Notes: generated from the letters alone by a model not told the origin. A DNA stretch of 64,000 bases from Chrysemys picta bellii (GCF_011386835.1 NC_088795.1:114469434-114533433), one strand, 5' to 3'; positions 23,486-34,457 are shown, numbered from the stretch's first letter. A program made the numbers and translations.

Positions 23486-24689
23486 TACTGCACTATTTGT
23501 AACCCATGTGACTGATCTGATGTCCACATATCCCAGCATTATATCATGTAACTCAAGTCTGTGAGCTGTCTTCTTTCCTATAGAGACAGAAGTTCCTTCA
23601 TATTTTTCAAACTCAACAAAGTAGTGTCTCCCACGTCAAATACCAAGCTCTGATATAAAAGTGAATTCATATGATCCACAGATGTTATCTTAAAAGCTTA
23701 ATAGCCACCATGTACTTATCAATAATGAACCTTATTTAGCATGTTTGATAGTGCAACATTAAAGATGAATGTCATGTGTCACTTCATTACTAAGGAAAGA
23801 TCCAGTAAGGGAAGGTCTAGTTTTTAGCCAGACCTGTCTTTATAGCTTAGGGGAAATTCTTTTTGAATTTATGAGTTCAAGATCTTGTATTCTACTCAAT
23901 CTGGCCACAGGAGAATTTTTTTTTAGGTACCTTATAAAAATTGTTTCCTTCAGAACAGCTGCCCTGTCAGCACTACAGTCAGCAAGATTGCATATGCATA
24001 CCTCCCTTGGTTCACCTCTGCTGCTATAGAACAGCTATGCACTCCATAAATCTGATACCTACAGTTCTGGAAAAGTAATTATTTTTAACAATTTTTGTTC
24101 AACTAGCACAAAATAAAATTCACAGTCAGATAATATGGTAGCTGTCTATATACACCCACTGCCCCTCCCCCCGCACCTTATGCAGACATGCATGGCAACT
24201 ATATTGACTGCCTAGCACAGCAAATATATCCCTTCCATGACGTATTTCCTCTATCCATGGTCATTGTTCTTATTGGGCCTGACTCACCACTGCATAAATC
24301 CTTTTCAATGATTTCAGTGGAGCGACTCCAGTGTAAAACAGGTAGTAATCAGGCCCCATTATATCTTTTTATTTTCTCTACCCAAAAGTTACCAGATTCT
24401 TTTCAGGATTAGACTAGTTTGATCCTCTGCTGTACTGCTAACTTTAGGTGTTTTCTGTGGATTATTATGATTGCATTGACTAAATTAGAGATTGGATCAA
24501 GGGTTTTGGTTCAGGCCAAACACTTCCAAACTTCAGAACAGTCCAGGTGTTTGCAACTCAGGCACATCTCTAACTGAAACAGAAGTACATCAGGTGCAAT
24601 TTTAGGGATAGCCTAATAAGATGACCTTTTTTGGCACTAGGACATAAGGGAGCACTGCTGGAATAATACAGTGACCGTGTAACACTTCT
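23486..24689. other. No recognisable gene; one small MITE
   Basis: Around 24266-24355 the sequence TTGGGCCTGACTCACC ... GTAATCAGGCCCCA has inverted ends (GGGCCTGA/TCAGGCCC) and looks like a small old TIR element. Nothing else recognised. Confidence 0.35.
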
Positions 24690-25760
24690 GCCAAGCTCCA
24701 ATAGCAACAAAAAGTGCCAGGTTCAGTCTGTCTTGGGATCTTTTTCTAAAATAAAAAAAAAACTATGGCTTGAGCTCCCGCCCAGTACTGTACACTACTT
24801 TTGGCTCTATGAGATTAAAATAAAATCTCCCTAGTTACTTTTGGGGGTGATTCTTTGTCACTCATAAGGACTCAGGAATCCTTGGGAACATAGAACCACA
24901 GCTACCTTTTATTTGGGGAAAGGGGAAAAACCTAACAACAGAAACATAATAACCAATATAGCTCAACATACACTTGTTGGGTTTTGCTCATTCTATTGTA
25001 TCAGGACTATGGCCAACAGTTTACATTTGTTAATAGCTACAGAACTTAGTTACAAACAATTCCCACCCACCTAATGCCCCACTCCCAGGCCAATTAGATT
25101 CAGAAGTAGTCACAGGATGGTTTTCTTCTCCTGGTCTGCTGCAGTCTAATGCAGGCCACACCATCAGGTTCCACCCAATGTGCATCTACCTGGTCTAGTT
25201 CTGTGACATCAAGTTTGCTACCATTGGTCCAATCAATCCTTGCAGTGAAGTCAGCTCTGCATTTTTCCTGCCACTAGTTTAGCCTGGTCCTGGTCCAGTC
25301 CTGCAGAAACACTCACGCAAGGTTCAGAATATCTGGGTGGGGAACCCACAGCAAAACAGGACCCTTGGACAGAATCTCTGCTCCCTGGGATAGGATTTCT
25401 GGTCTCTAGGACAGAGCTCCCACCCCTTGTTCAACTCAAATCTCATTCCCGTGGCAAGAGCTGCCTTTTCCTCTAAATAGGGAGCAGAGAGTTTCATCCT
25501 TTAAGCCTTCTAGCTCTAGTGTTTACACCTGCCAAGCTTGCCATCTTCCACCATCAAGCTAGTCCCCAAATGCTCATTTCCAACTGCGAATGAATCAAAA
25601 AAGGGAGCCTCATTGTTATTCAGTCACCTGCAGCGGAGCACATTTGGATCTCAGATGAGATCGAGAACCTTTTGTCCACCAGATGTTGCAGTAGATTCTC
25701 AGAGCCTCACTGCAGCCAGCTCAGAGCTCCTGAAGGAGAAATGGTGGAGTTAGGGAACGG
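24690..25760. other. Possible degraded LTR, otherwise unassigned
   Basis: The composition is richer in C on the plus strand than its surroundings, with many CCTGG/CAGG words like those in the LTRs elsewhere in the window. I find no TG...CA ends, duplication or poly(A) signal in a fitting place. The frame 25538-25753 has no family motif. Confidence 0.25.
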
Positions 25761-27831
25761 AGTGGATTGGTGCAATAAATGGTGCAGTGAATGAAAAACT
25801 ATGGGAAAGAGCCAAACTCCATCTTCATCTTGGCCATTAAGGCACCAGTAACTGCAGCAGGTATTGTACACGAGGGAGTATGGTTTGTTCAGCTACAGGT
25901 GATAGGAGCAACAAGGATTCAAAGCATGTAAAATATTTTATAACAGTGTTTTGATTTCAAAATTGGCTCACCTTCTCTCTCTGCGTTTATATTACACTAT
26001 TGGCGTTCTTTCTTTTTTTCTTTCTTTTCTTTTCTGCTTTGGGGATTTCCTCTGTCTCTAACCACGTGCATAACAATTTCCATTGAAGCTGAAATGTGTG
26101 CACACAATGCCGCCTGTCATGGATTTGATTATAATTTTTTCTGTTAGTATCTGCCAGTTCTATCTCTTTGCTTTCTCATGCACTAGTACAGTCTGTTCTC
26201 CTAGCCCTGTACCTAAGCACATTCTTCATTTATTTTTAATTCTATGGTTTACTTGCTGCATCTGAAAGAGTGCCACTGTCAATTTTATAACAGAAGCTTT
26301 GAAGTCTACAGGCAATTTTTTGCTCTTAGTTGCTATCTCTCCTTAGGTTTTCTATAGTGCCCATCTTTGTAGTATCTAAATAATGGAATTACTTTGGATT
26401 TACATATTCCCTTCACTATTTAAAAAACTTTTGTCTTGCTAATTAAGCTATAGTCACTCTTTCTGGTAAGTATCTATGCTCTACTAGTGTCCCCTTACCA
26501 GCCTAAGTATCTTTCTTCATTTGCTATGCCTGTATTCACGGGTCAGTCTTCATTATTGCTCAGATATAACTATTTCTTCAGAGTCCCCAGCTTCGTATTA
26601 AAGCTTCCTTGTGAATCGGCTTTCTTTTACTTTAACTATACAAATCATTACCTTTCTTAAGATAGATAGCTATGTAGGTATATAAATATTCAAGTTATAA
26701 TACTCCTATCAGGAAACCAAATACCCTATCCATAGAACAGGTGTAATATAGACAATAGCAAATTAAAACTTCAATTCCCCCAGACTCTTTGACTATTGTG
26801 CTTCAATATGGATGTGCAGTGATCACCTCTGTGGACAAGACAGTAGTTAATGTTTATCCTGACAAAAACTGGGAGAAGAATTTGCAACAGTTCATTTTGG
26901 TGATTTCAGCCTTTTTTCTTTTCCTTTCGATTTTTTTCACTTACCAAAATTAGTCAAATGTTTTGTGTGAACAGATTTCAGACTAAGGCTTATGCATGGA
27001 CTCCTCGCTGGGAATATTTTTCAAGTATACATCATTTGATATTAAAGCTTTGTGATTGGCCATGTAGGCCAGATGGTATTGCTTTCTATTTCCTATCTGG
27101 AATAAGTGATTTAACATTTATAAGCTATACTTGTCTATTTTGTTTTGCCACAAATTGAATTTAATTTCACAATTAAACAGATGTCAGTGATGGGCCTGAA
27201 ATGGGCTCCTTGTGAAAGTTCATTCAAATGTAACTTCATTCACCCCAAAGATCATGGAAACTAGTAGAGAGTGGTGAGGACTTGCTCTGAACAAAACTCT
27301 GTTTAGAACTCATCCACTATTTGTGACTAATTTTTCTCACTGTTCACTCAGATCTGATCCTGATACAAGGTGATCTGGTTTCAGGAGTAACCTTGGGACT
27401 TTGCTTCCCCAGATTGTTAAAGTTTGGGCTCCCATTGACTTCAATGGATGTTGGATTGTGCGCTAGATGTCCTTCCTGACTGGATGTGTATAAAGCAGGG
27501 GACCTAATGTGCCTTCTGAGTAAGTCTCAGAACAGGACTTATGTTCAATCTTGCTGGAGCAAGGGAAAGTGCTGCAGGGAAGATCAACAGCAGGAGGAGA
27601 GGATCAGGGAAAATATGAAGGAGGAAAATGGCAGCCCCAGAGTAAGGTCATCAGAACCATGTGTAGTCAAATCATTGGAGAGTTTAACTCCGAACTCACA
27701 CCACAGCCAGCAGTAAGCACTGGTGAGAGCTTGAAATGTAATGATTACCCCAGTACCTTCTCGGGCAATAGGATCAGAGGGGGAAGCAATTCTCAATGTC
27801 GCCTTTCAGCTGTGCCATTGTGAATCTGAAC
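25761..27831. other. No recognisable gene; CT-rich tract
   Basis: A pyrimidine tract (TTTCTTTTTTTCTTTC type) lies at about 26009-26036. The frames 27486-27716 and 27551-27823 overlap and show no domain. Nothing else recognised. Confidence 0.35.
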
Positions 27832-27844
27832 TGTAAGCATAATA

Positions 27845-27991
27845 GTATCAGAGGGGTAGCCGTGTAAAAAGCAACAGAGAGTCCTGTGGCACCTTTAAGA
27901 CTAACAGATGTATTGGAGCATAAGCTTTCGTGGGTGAATGCCCAATACATTTGTTAGTCTTAAAGATGCCACAGGACTCTCTGTTGCTTTT
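27845..27991. mobile_element. Fold-back retroposon 'GCATAAGCTTTCGTG' family, copy 2
   Basis: The element begins GTATCAGAGGGGTAGCCGTG, has arms AAAAGCAACAGAGAGTCCTG and its inverse at the right, and carries GGAGCATAAGCTTTCGTGGG in the left arm. A perfect 13-bp duplication, TGTAAGCATAATA, flanks it at 27832-27844 and 27992-28004. On the minus strand the hammerhead-like GAAAGCTTATGCTC block is intact, but the CUGANGA block is missing. The arm sequence differs from copy 1 (CAGAGAGTCCTG against CAGGAGTACTTG), so it is a related subfamily. Confidence 0.75.
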
Positions 27992-28086
27992 TGTAAGCAT
28001 AATACTCACCAAACACCACTGGGCCTTAGAGAGAGAGAGAAAAATGAAGCTTACGAAACAGATGAAAAGGACATCATAACTGAGAG

Positions 28087-28312
28087 ACAAGGTGGGTGAG
28101 GTAGTATCTTTTATTGGACCAACTTTTGTTGGTGAAAGAGACAAGCTTTGGAGATTACACAGAGCTCTTCTTCAGGGTCAAGAAGAGCTGTGTGTTAGTT
28201 TGAAAGCCTGTCTCTTTCAGTAACAGAAGTTAATCCAAAAAGAGTATTACCTCGCCCACCTGGTCTCTCTAATATCCTGGTATCAACACGGCTACAACAA
28301 CATTGAAAATCG
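28087..28312. mobile_element. Fold-back retroposon, second family ('GGTAGTATCTTTTATTGGACC')
   Basis: The left part AGTATCTTTTATTGGACCAA is matched in inverse by the right part TTAATCCAAAAAGAGTATTACC, and the end reads AACACGGCTACAACAACA. A 10-bp duplication, TAACTGAGAG, lies at 28077-28086 and 28313-28322. Both the architecture and the 'CACGGCTNC' end are shared with the GCATAAGCTT family, so the two are probably related lineages. A hammerhead-like core lies on the minus strand at 28138-28175. Confidence 0.75.
28138..28175 (-). ncRNA. Hammerhead-ribozyme-like core, second family
   Basis: On the minus strand the order is CTGAAGA (a perfect match to CUGANGA), stem GAGCT with loop CTGTGTA and partner ATCTC, then CAAA where GAAA is expected, then a very short AG/CT stem and a C. 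The G12 position has changed to C and the second stem has one mismatch, so it is likely inactive. As in the first family, one extra A lies before the second stem. The call is by pattern only. Confidence 0.4.
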
Positions 28313-28339
28313 TAACTGAGAGTTAGTGTTGCCCATTGG

Positions 28340-28580
28340 ATAGGGGAGATTGGGGATCTATTTCTGGCTCTACCACTGACCTGTTGAATGACCTAAGGCA
28401 AATCACCTTTCTGCTTTTTTTCCTCTTACATCTTTTTCTATCTTTGTCTGTTTAGATGATAAGCTCTTTGAGGATGGGACTGTCTTTTACTATGTGTTTG
28501 TACAGTGTCTTGCACAATGAGGTCCCAATCTCAGTTGGAGCATGTAGCTGTTACTGTACTATAAAAATAACTAATACAAA
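28340..28580 (+). repeat. MIR-like tRNA-derived SINE
   Basis: The segment has the order seen in MIR-type SINEs: TTTCTGGCTCTACCACTGAC, ATGACCTAAGGCAAATCACC, then a tail GATGATAAGCTCTTTGAGG and TACAGTGTCTTGCACAATGA. The tRNA head is weak. The tail is shared with L2-type 3' ends (compare 893-975), as expected for a SINE that borrowed an L2 tail. Confidence 0.65.
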
Positions 28581-29335
28581 TCAATGAAAACACTGGAAGT
28601 GGTTAGCAATTTATGTGGCCCTTGTTCTGGGACTACCATTTTTCTCCTGGATGTTTTCTAAAACCAGTAGGTATGTTGTTTTTCCAGTTTAGCTGGAATT
28701 GTTCCAATGAACTGCTGGCATTTGAATTATCCATGAGGGTCCTGACTATCGTACAGTTTGCACCATTGGGAAAACGTTTGCACATTGGAATGCAGTCAGG
28801 TCAAACAGGGGAGACTGCAAATGCTACAACTACTTTCTGGCTGGAACATTCTGTGCATCTCCATTTTCAGAAGCAATTCAAAGTTCTCCTTTGGGAACAG
28901 GCAGAAAAGAGAGCACTTTACTTACATCAAACGCAGGTTCCTAAAAGGCATTCACAGTACTGTAGCATTTGTTGTAGTTGCAGCATAAATGGAGAGTTAT
29001 ATTGAATACCAGGTGAGCAGCTTCCAGATATAAAGTAGATGAGCTTGCAAGAGGGACTCTTTCTTCCCTAGGAATGGAGATGAGATTACATAGCTCTACC
29101 CACGCTATGGGTATATAATCCATATAGCATAGATTATAGAACTCCTCCCTGTTGCTACTATAGTACATCTATGTATAGCAAATAAGGAGAAAAAGGCTTG
29201 GACCTGATAGACATAAAGCCATCACTTTTAGGAAAGGTCTATAATTGTTCCCACAAAATTAGAGCAGAGTCTTTTTCAAGAATCAATCCCTAAATGTCCA
29301 ACAGCATTTCCCATCGTAATCTGAGCAAATCTGAG
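28581..29335. other. No recognisable gene
   Basis: The frames at 28613-29005 and 28758-28988 overlap in two phases and carry no domain motif. I see no repeat ends. Confidence 0.35.
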
Positions 29336-29535
29336 GTTTGATCCAAAATCCATCAAAGTCAACAGAAAGACTCTCGTTGATGTCAATGGACTTTGTATCT
29401 GGTCCATGCTGAATAGAGGGTGGGTTTTTCAAAAGCTTTCAGCGGTGGCCTGACTCTACTGGCAGTGTAGAAAGTAATAAAATTGACTTCAGAGTGAGGC
29501 CAATGGAGAGTGCTTTTGAAAACCTCACCTGAAGT
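29336..29535. repeat. Two small palindromic MITEs side by side
   Basis: 29336-29406 is a palindrome of the type TGATCCAAAATCCATCAAAG ... GATGTCAATGGACTTTG. 29425-29532 has inverted ends GGTTTTTCAAAAGC and GCTTTTGAAAACC. Both are short non-coding TIR repeats. Other copies of the first are at 9085 and 39765; a relative of the second is at 48096. Confidence 0.55.
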
Positions 29536-31029
29536 TTCGTTTTCACGAAGGTGGAAAGTGGCTTTACCAGATATTTGTAATCATTGCCTCACTGAAACAA
29601 GGTCAAGCTGTTTAATTTCCTTTAGGTAATCAATTTATTTAAAATGCACCTTTAATAAAAATAATATATTTTAGACTGCTAAAGAAGTGAATGTACAGTA
29701 AACCTGGGTTAAAAATTAACTTTGTTTTTCTTTAGCATAACTTAAATTTCTGACAATTGGAAGGCAATTAGATGTCAAGCTAATTAAAGTAGCATATTTT
29801 ATCCTTATATTAAAGTGAACCTTATGTTCTGAAGTGGTTTCCTATTCATTCAAAGCACTGAAATTGGGCCTGAAATAAAGGCCTCACATCTGCCTCTTCA
29901 AGGTCTACTCCCCCTCTAAACTCATGAATAATCATTGTCACCAGCTTATCACTGTCAGATTAGGGGCTTAGTATTACATTTTATTTAAACCTGATCCAGA
30001 TGGTTGCCAAGAGATTTTCAGGCAAATGAACTGTGAGGCAGACTATCATCAAGAAGTGTTTTATTGTTCATGCATATGAGTGCATTCCAGGTCTCCAAAG
30101 TGCTTTACTGTACCGCTGACAAACACTTTTTTTTTCACCTTGACACCTATCAACTTGATCTTCATCAGCAGTTTGTCTATATCATTTTTTACAAAGCTAA
30201 ATAAGCAGTCTATGACCCATCCTTCATCAGCTATTTAATTCAGAGTTGAATTTACCGAGTCATTCAATTAGCAAACTAAATAATAGAAGCAGGAGTTATG
30301 AAGTTGCTTACGAGCAGGAAATTTTAGGGGTAGTGACTTAGTGTGACCTGACATTGTCCAAAAATTGATCACCCAGCAGACACAGTGAGGCAAATATTTC
30401 TTTCAATATTTTTTTTTACTGTTACTCTGCAGTATTATCATCACCTATAGTAGGCCCATAGTAAATGCCTCTTCCATCGCAAGAAAACTGAAAGGTATGT
30501 CCTTTAACAATTGGCACAAAATAATGTTAATGCCTTTATTTGCAAGTCTTTAACTCTGATACAGAACAATATAATAGTATACAGAAATGGGTGTTTGAAC
30601 AGCTCATCACACTCCATTTGAACTTGGCTTTCAATTGCTTTCTGAGAGCAGCAGGTGGGTTTCACCTACCTTTTTGGTTTAGCCAATATGCTATCCTGGA
30701 ATTCCTATGATTTTGCCTTTCTTTGTGGGAAGTAAGTGGTTCACTCCCAGTTCCTTGAATCCTGCATTAATTGTTTCAGATTTTTATTTGATATATTACT
30801 ATGGTAAGGCTGGCATGTTACTGTGGTAAAGGCTCCTTGAGTTATCACGTATCTTTCTTGTATCTTGTATCATGTGTCTTTCAGGCCATCTTATACTCCA
30901 CATGCCATTCAAGTTAAAGTGTGGATGCAGGAGCTGAAAGACAAGGAAGAGCTAAATGATGTCTAAACTTTTAGTCATGGGAAAATTAGTTATGGATGGA
31001 AAATTGCATGTCCAAACATGGATTTAGAT
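29536..31029. other. Unique DNA; candidate conserved non-coding block
   Basis: No gene recognised. The part 29570-30310 lacks recognisable repeats and is dense in AT-rich words such as TTAATTAAAGT and CAATTTATTTAAAATGC. It also has several TTCATCAG/CATCAGC words. It is a candidate regulatory element by composition only. Confidence 0.3.
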
Positions 31030-31102
31030 ATTAACTTAAGAGTAAAAAAGCCAAAGTTTACCAGTGTATATAGATGAAAAGTAGAGTTGGTTGTGTCTAA
31101 TA

Positions 31103-31622
31103 TATACAGATGGGTCCCAAAAAGAAAAAAATCCAGGAAAGTAGGGATGGCATATTGTGTACTAAAGTTGGGAATAAGTACATCTAAAAGAATATATGAT
31201 TTTGTAGCTGTCATGACAGCCGTACTAGTAGCAATTATGTTAGCACTAAATTGGATCTGGGATGTACGCCCAGCAGCAGCGGTCATTTTTTCAGATTCAA
31301 TCTCAGACCTAATGGCAATTAAAAGGCTGTCTTAGTAGGCAAAAGTGATTTAATCAATTAAATTCTATTTCTAATAGCAGAGTGAGTACAGATGGGGATA
31401 CATGTAGCATTAGCTTGGATTCCAGCACATATTGGGATATCAGGGAATGAAATGGCAGACAAAGCAGCTAAAAATACTGTAAGAAATGGAAAGGTTGATA
31501 TAGAAATACCCTTGAGTAAACAGGAATTCAAAAGCCTAGTACAGAAAAAACGTAAAAGAGGAATGGCAAAAAAATTTGGAGTAATGGGAAAAAAAGAAGA
31601 AGATTTTTTGAATTGTGCCTGA
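31103..31622 (+). pseudogene. RNase H domain of a LINE, frameshifted
   Basis: Motifs of a type I RNase H appear in order but in three frames: YTDGS at 31103-31117, then KVGMAYCVL, then AVLVAIMLALNWI where an AE.xAI..AL helix is expected, then IFSDSISDLMAI at about 31285-31320, and finally LAWIPAHIGISGNEMADKAAK from about 31413. The first, third and fourth acidic residues (D, D, D) and the H of PAH are present, but the expected catalytic Glu reads Val. At least two frameshifts and an in-frame TGA at 31620 make it a pseudogene. The last frame continues beyond the stop into ILTGHCC. Confidence 0.7.
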
Positions 31623-31699
31623 GAGTTGAGGATACTTCAGGGCCTGGGTAAGAAAAATGAAGTGATTTTGTCTAGAATACTAACTGGCCATTGTTGCTT

Positions 31700-32287
31700 T
31701 GTGATGGGGTGTTCACCCCACACAGGAGTGGAAGGGGCTAATGGAGGCCAGGTGGGCCTATTAACCTAGTAGATTGGAGGCTAAGAAAAAAGCCTTAATT
31801 AGAGGAATAGACTCACCTGTGCAGGAACAGGAGGGGCCTGTATAAAGCCAGGTAAGCTGGCTGCATACAGTGGGGCTGTTGCAGGGGAAAGCTGAAGTCA
31901 CTCCTGGAGTGGAGGCTGGCAAACCCAAAGAGGGTGGGAGCCAGTGATGTAGAAAGAACCAGGGAAACAGAGACAAAGGGTAGGACTGCACAGGGAAAGT
32001 GGCTGCTTGTTATAGGGTTATAGAGGGCAGGCCTGTGTTCCCCTACTAGCCATTGGAGAGTGGCAAAGGGTGTTAGAAATGCCAACTAGCAGATCTGGAA
32101 AACCTGTGAATTCCTTGGCCAGAAAGCCAAGCCACAGAAAGGAAGCTGCAGACCTGGGAGTGAGCGGGGCAGCAGAGTGAGACAAGACAGGAGAAGACAA
32201 CACCAGAGGGAGAGCACAAGCTGGCAGAACTAAGCTCCAAGATGGCCAGCAGGTGATGCTGTTCCTGGTAAGTGGACCTTGTGACAA
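31700..32287 (+). mobile_element. Solo LTR with 4-bp target duplication, inside the RNase H LINE
   Basis: The insertion starts TGTGATGGGGTGTTC and ends CCTTGTGACA(A), flanked by GCTT at 31696-31699 and 32288-32291. A TATA box, TATAAA, lies at 31841-31846. Leaving the segment out restores the LINE reading frame across the junction, which fixes both ends independently of the LTR signature. It has no internal region, so it is a solitary LTR (class with 4-bp duplication, for example gammaretrovirus-like or Gypsy-like). Open frames on its minus strand are spurious. Confidence 0.75.
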
Positions 32288-32546
32288 GCTTAAACAAAGA
32301 TCCTTTTAAAAGAAATAGACACAAAGATGGACTATGTGTGCTCTGTAAGGTGGAAAAAACAATTGATCACCTCTTATAGGTATGTAAGTGCTGTGATAAA
32401 GAGGGGAAAGCTTTCTGAGGAATTCAAATGTCTTAAGACAACAAAAGTTGCATTGTTATTTAGTAAAAATATCAGAGAAGTGGAATAGTATTAGAAAGGC
32501 CTTGTTACATTACCTGAAGGACACAGGGCAGACTGAGAGAATATAA

Positions 32547-32622
32547 GAAGAACAGGAGTACTTGTGGCACTCCTGTTCTTCTTTTTTGTGGATACAGACT
32601 AACACGGCTGCTACTCTGAAAC
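32547..32622. mobile_element. Fold-back retroposon 'GCATAAGCTTTCGTG' family, short copy 3
   Basis: The element is a short hairpin, AAGAACAGGAGTACTTGTGG then ACTCCTGTTCTTCTT, followed by the conserved end GATACAGACTAACACGGCTG and CTACTCTGAAA. A perfect 14-bp duplication, CTGAGAGAATATAA, flanks it at 32533-32546 and 32623-32636. The whole middle, including the hammerhead-like region, is absent, so it is a minimal derivative that was still retroposed. Confidence 0.8.
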
Positions 32623-32636
32623 CTGAGAGAATATAA

Positions 32637-33180
32637 ACTGCTAAGTATTTAGGAAGTATAGTTGTTGATGGCTATAGACTATTCAGTTAAGTCTGCTTTG
32701 CCATCAAAAAAGAGAAGAGTGCTATAGAGAGAGGGGGGGAAGAGCTCTGCAGTCATTTAGTGGTTGTTACAGAGTGAAGAGCAGCTTAGAGAGAAGCAGA
32801 TGGACAATATGCCCAGGGAGGGGCTGTGGGAAAAGGCCTCAAGGAAGGCTGTGATAGGAAGAATTCCAGGGAGGCATCAATGAATCTGAGGGAGCAGACC
32901 TTTGCTTCTTGCCACAGGTCTCCAGCCAGTAACCCAGAGACAAGGTAGGGGTTCCTCTGCTCATTCACTAGGAAAGGTGGTGCAGCAATACCCTGACACC
33001 AGGGGGAGAAGGACTATTGAATTTGTTACTGGGCCTATATGGAGGAAGCCCTGCTCCTCCCAAGAGCGGGAAGGCAACCTGGCAGAGCCTGGGAAGGGAT
33101 GACTAGTTTGTGGCGGAGAGAGCCTGGGTAGGGGTGAAGAGTTATGTTTATTGGAATTTAGTATGCCTGGTGTTTTGGCA
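32637..33180. repeat. LTR-like degraded sequence
   Basis: From about 32740 the purine-rich wording (GGGAGGGGCTGTGGGAAAAG, GGGAGCAGACC, GGGGGAGAAGG, GCCTGGGAAGGGATGA) resembles the LTRs at 31700 and 38460. I cannot find TG...CA ends or a duplication. Confidence 0.35.
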
Positions 33181-34095
33181 GTACTTAACAAATACTGTGG
33201 TGATGCTGAACAAATAATAATGAAACTTAAATGTTGAATCTGCTCATTTATTCACAGCACACTTAAACTAATAGACTACAGACAATGGTTGAAACTTAGA
33301 AATTATGTTTTCCTGTTTGAAATAAACCATGTCTTCAGGCAGTTGTTTAGAGATAGCACTAAGCCACTGCAGATACGTGTTATTCTCTGCTGGTAATGGT
33401 ATGAGAGATTACTGAGCTGAAGTTTTACTGGGAGACTATTTTACTATCTAGTGCCTTATGAGTAAGTGGAGAAGGCGCTACAGTTGCCAAGCAACTATCG
33501 TGGTGGTCGTGTACATGAGTATTCTAGCAGCAGTGTGCCTTACTGCTAAGGTCAATGTAATGATAGGCAACATTTAATAGTGTGTGCTTTTATGCATATC
33601 TAACAGGTCGCAGGCAGTAGTGGTAAACTAACTGGCTCACACTGCATAGCTAGCTCCTCTTTGGTCATGGAAATTAAGAGACAGAAAACTTTGATGCCTT
33701 TAAGTTGTCATTAAAGTTGAAACACATGCCAAGGGCCATTATGATAACAAACAAACAAACCCAGCAACAACAATCCTAAGCATTTAAAAGCATGGAAGCA
33801 AACGATTAAGGGAAGGTAGGTAAAAGGAAGTTTCAGCTATCTTTACCATTCATCATTTATTTTAAATAAAAGAATGAAAAATACCCTGGTACACATTCCA
33901 AAAACACACCCAGGGGTTCCTCTAGCTATGGGTTGCTCTCCATTCAAGAGGGAGGCCCTATAGCATCCCTTGCCCCCTGAAGCCACTTCAGAAGTGGAGG
34001 GGGAAGAAGGGGTGGTGGTAGCTAGAAATCTGATGTACCCAAATTAATGTTTAAGGTTCAGTGTATTTTCCTTTCCTCATGATCTACTTCTCAGG
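33181..34095. other. No recognisable gene
   Basis: A short AAAC repeat lies at about 33749-33761. Nothing else recognised. Confidence 0.35.
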
Positions 34096-34348
34096 CCAGG
34101 TCTACACTACCCCCCTAATTCGAACTAAGGTACGCAACTTCAGCTACGTGAATAACGTAGCTGAAGTTCGAAGTACCTTAGTTCGAACTTACCTTGGTCC
34201 ACACTCGGCAGGCAGGCTCCCCCGTCGACTCCGCGGTACTCCTCTCGCCGAGCTGGAGTAGACTAGTCCAGACTAGACGCGATAAGTCGAACCCAGAAGT
34301 TCGATTGCCAGACGCCGAACTAGCGGGTAAGTGTAGCCAAGGCCTAAG
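34096..34348. mobile_element. hAT-like palindromic TIR element ('GGTCTACACTA')
   Basis: Ends are GGCCAGGTCTACACTA and AGTGTAGCCAAGGCC, imperfect inverses. The left third holds a strong internal hairpin, TTCGAACTAAGGTACGCAAC against GAAGTACCTTAGTTCGAA. It is rich in CpG compared with its surroundings (TCGACTCCGCGG), which suggests a fairly recent insertion. No clear target duplication. No transposase. Confidence 0.65.
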
Positions 34349-34457
34349 TTTCCCTCTCCTCACTTGCACGGTTGTATCTGTATGTATTTCTTTTCACCTG
34401 AAGTTTGAAGGCTGGCATTCAAATGGAGTTAGGCATTGTGACAGTTAGCATCACCAG

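Larger units (their letters stand above)
31030..32480 (+). mobile_element. Decayed non-LTR retrotransposon piece with RNase H and CCHC finger
   Basis: This is the 3' coding part of a LINE that carried its own RNase H domain. The RNase H region spans about 31103-31620. It is followed by EVILSRILTGHCC and, after an LTR insertion at 31700-32287, by LNKDPF and a CX2CX7HX4C finger at 32335-32385. The TGHCxLN block and the finger after RNase H are typical of the I/Jockey/R1/Ingi group, not of CR1, L2 or L1. Upstream of 31030 I recognise no reverse transcriptase. The clade is open. Confidence 0.65.

Noticed and set aside
28613..29005. 130-residue plus-strand frame
   Set aside because: No domain motif, no neighbour evidence, and a second overlapping frame is open over the same bases; chance frame.
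31761..32324. Several minus-strand frames of 76-90 residues
   Set aside because: They lie in the solo LTR at 31700-32287, antisense to its TATA box, and are not conserved coding patterns.
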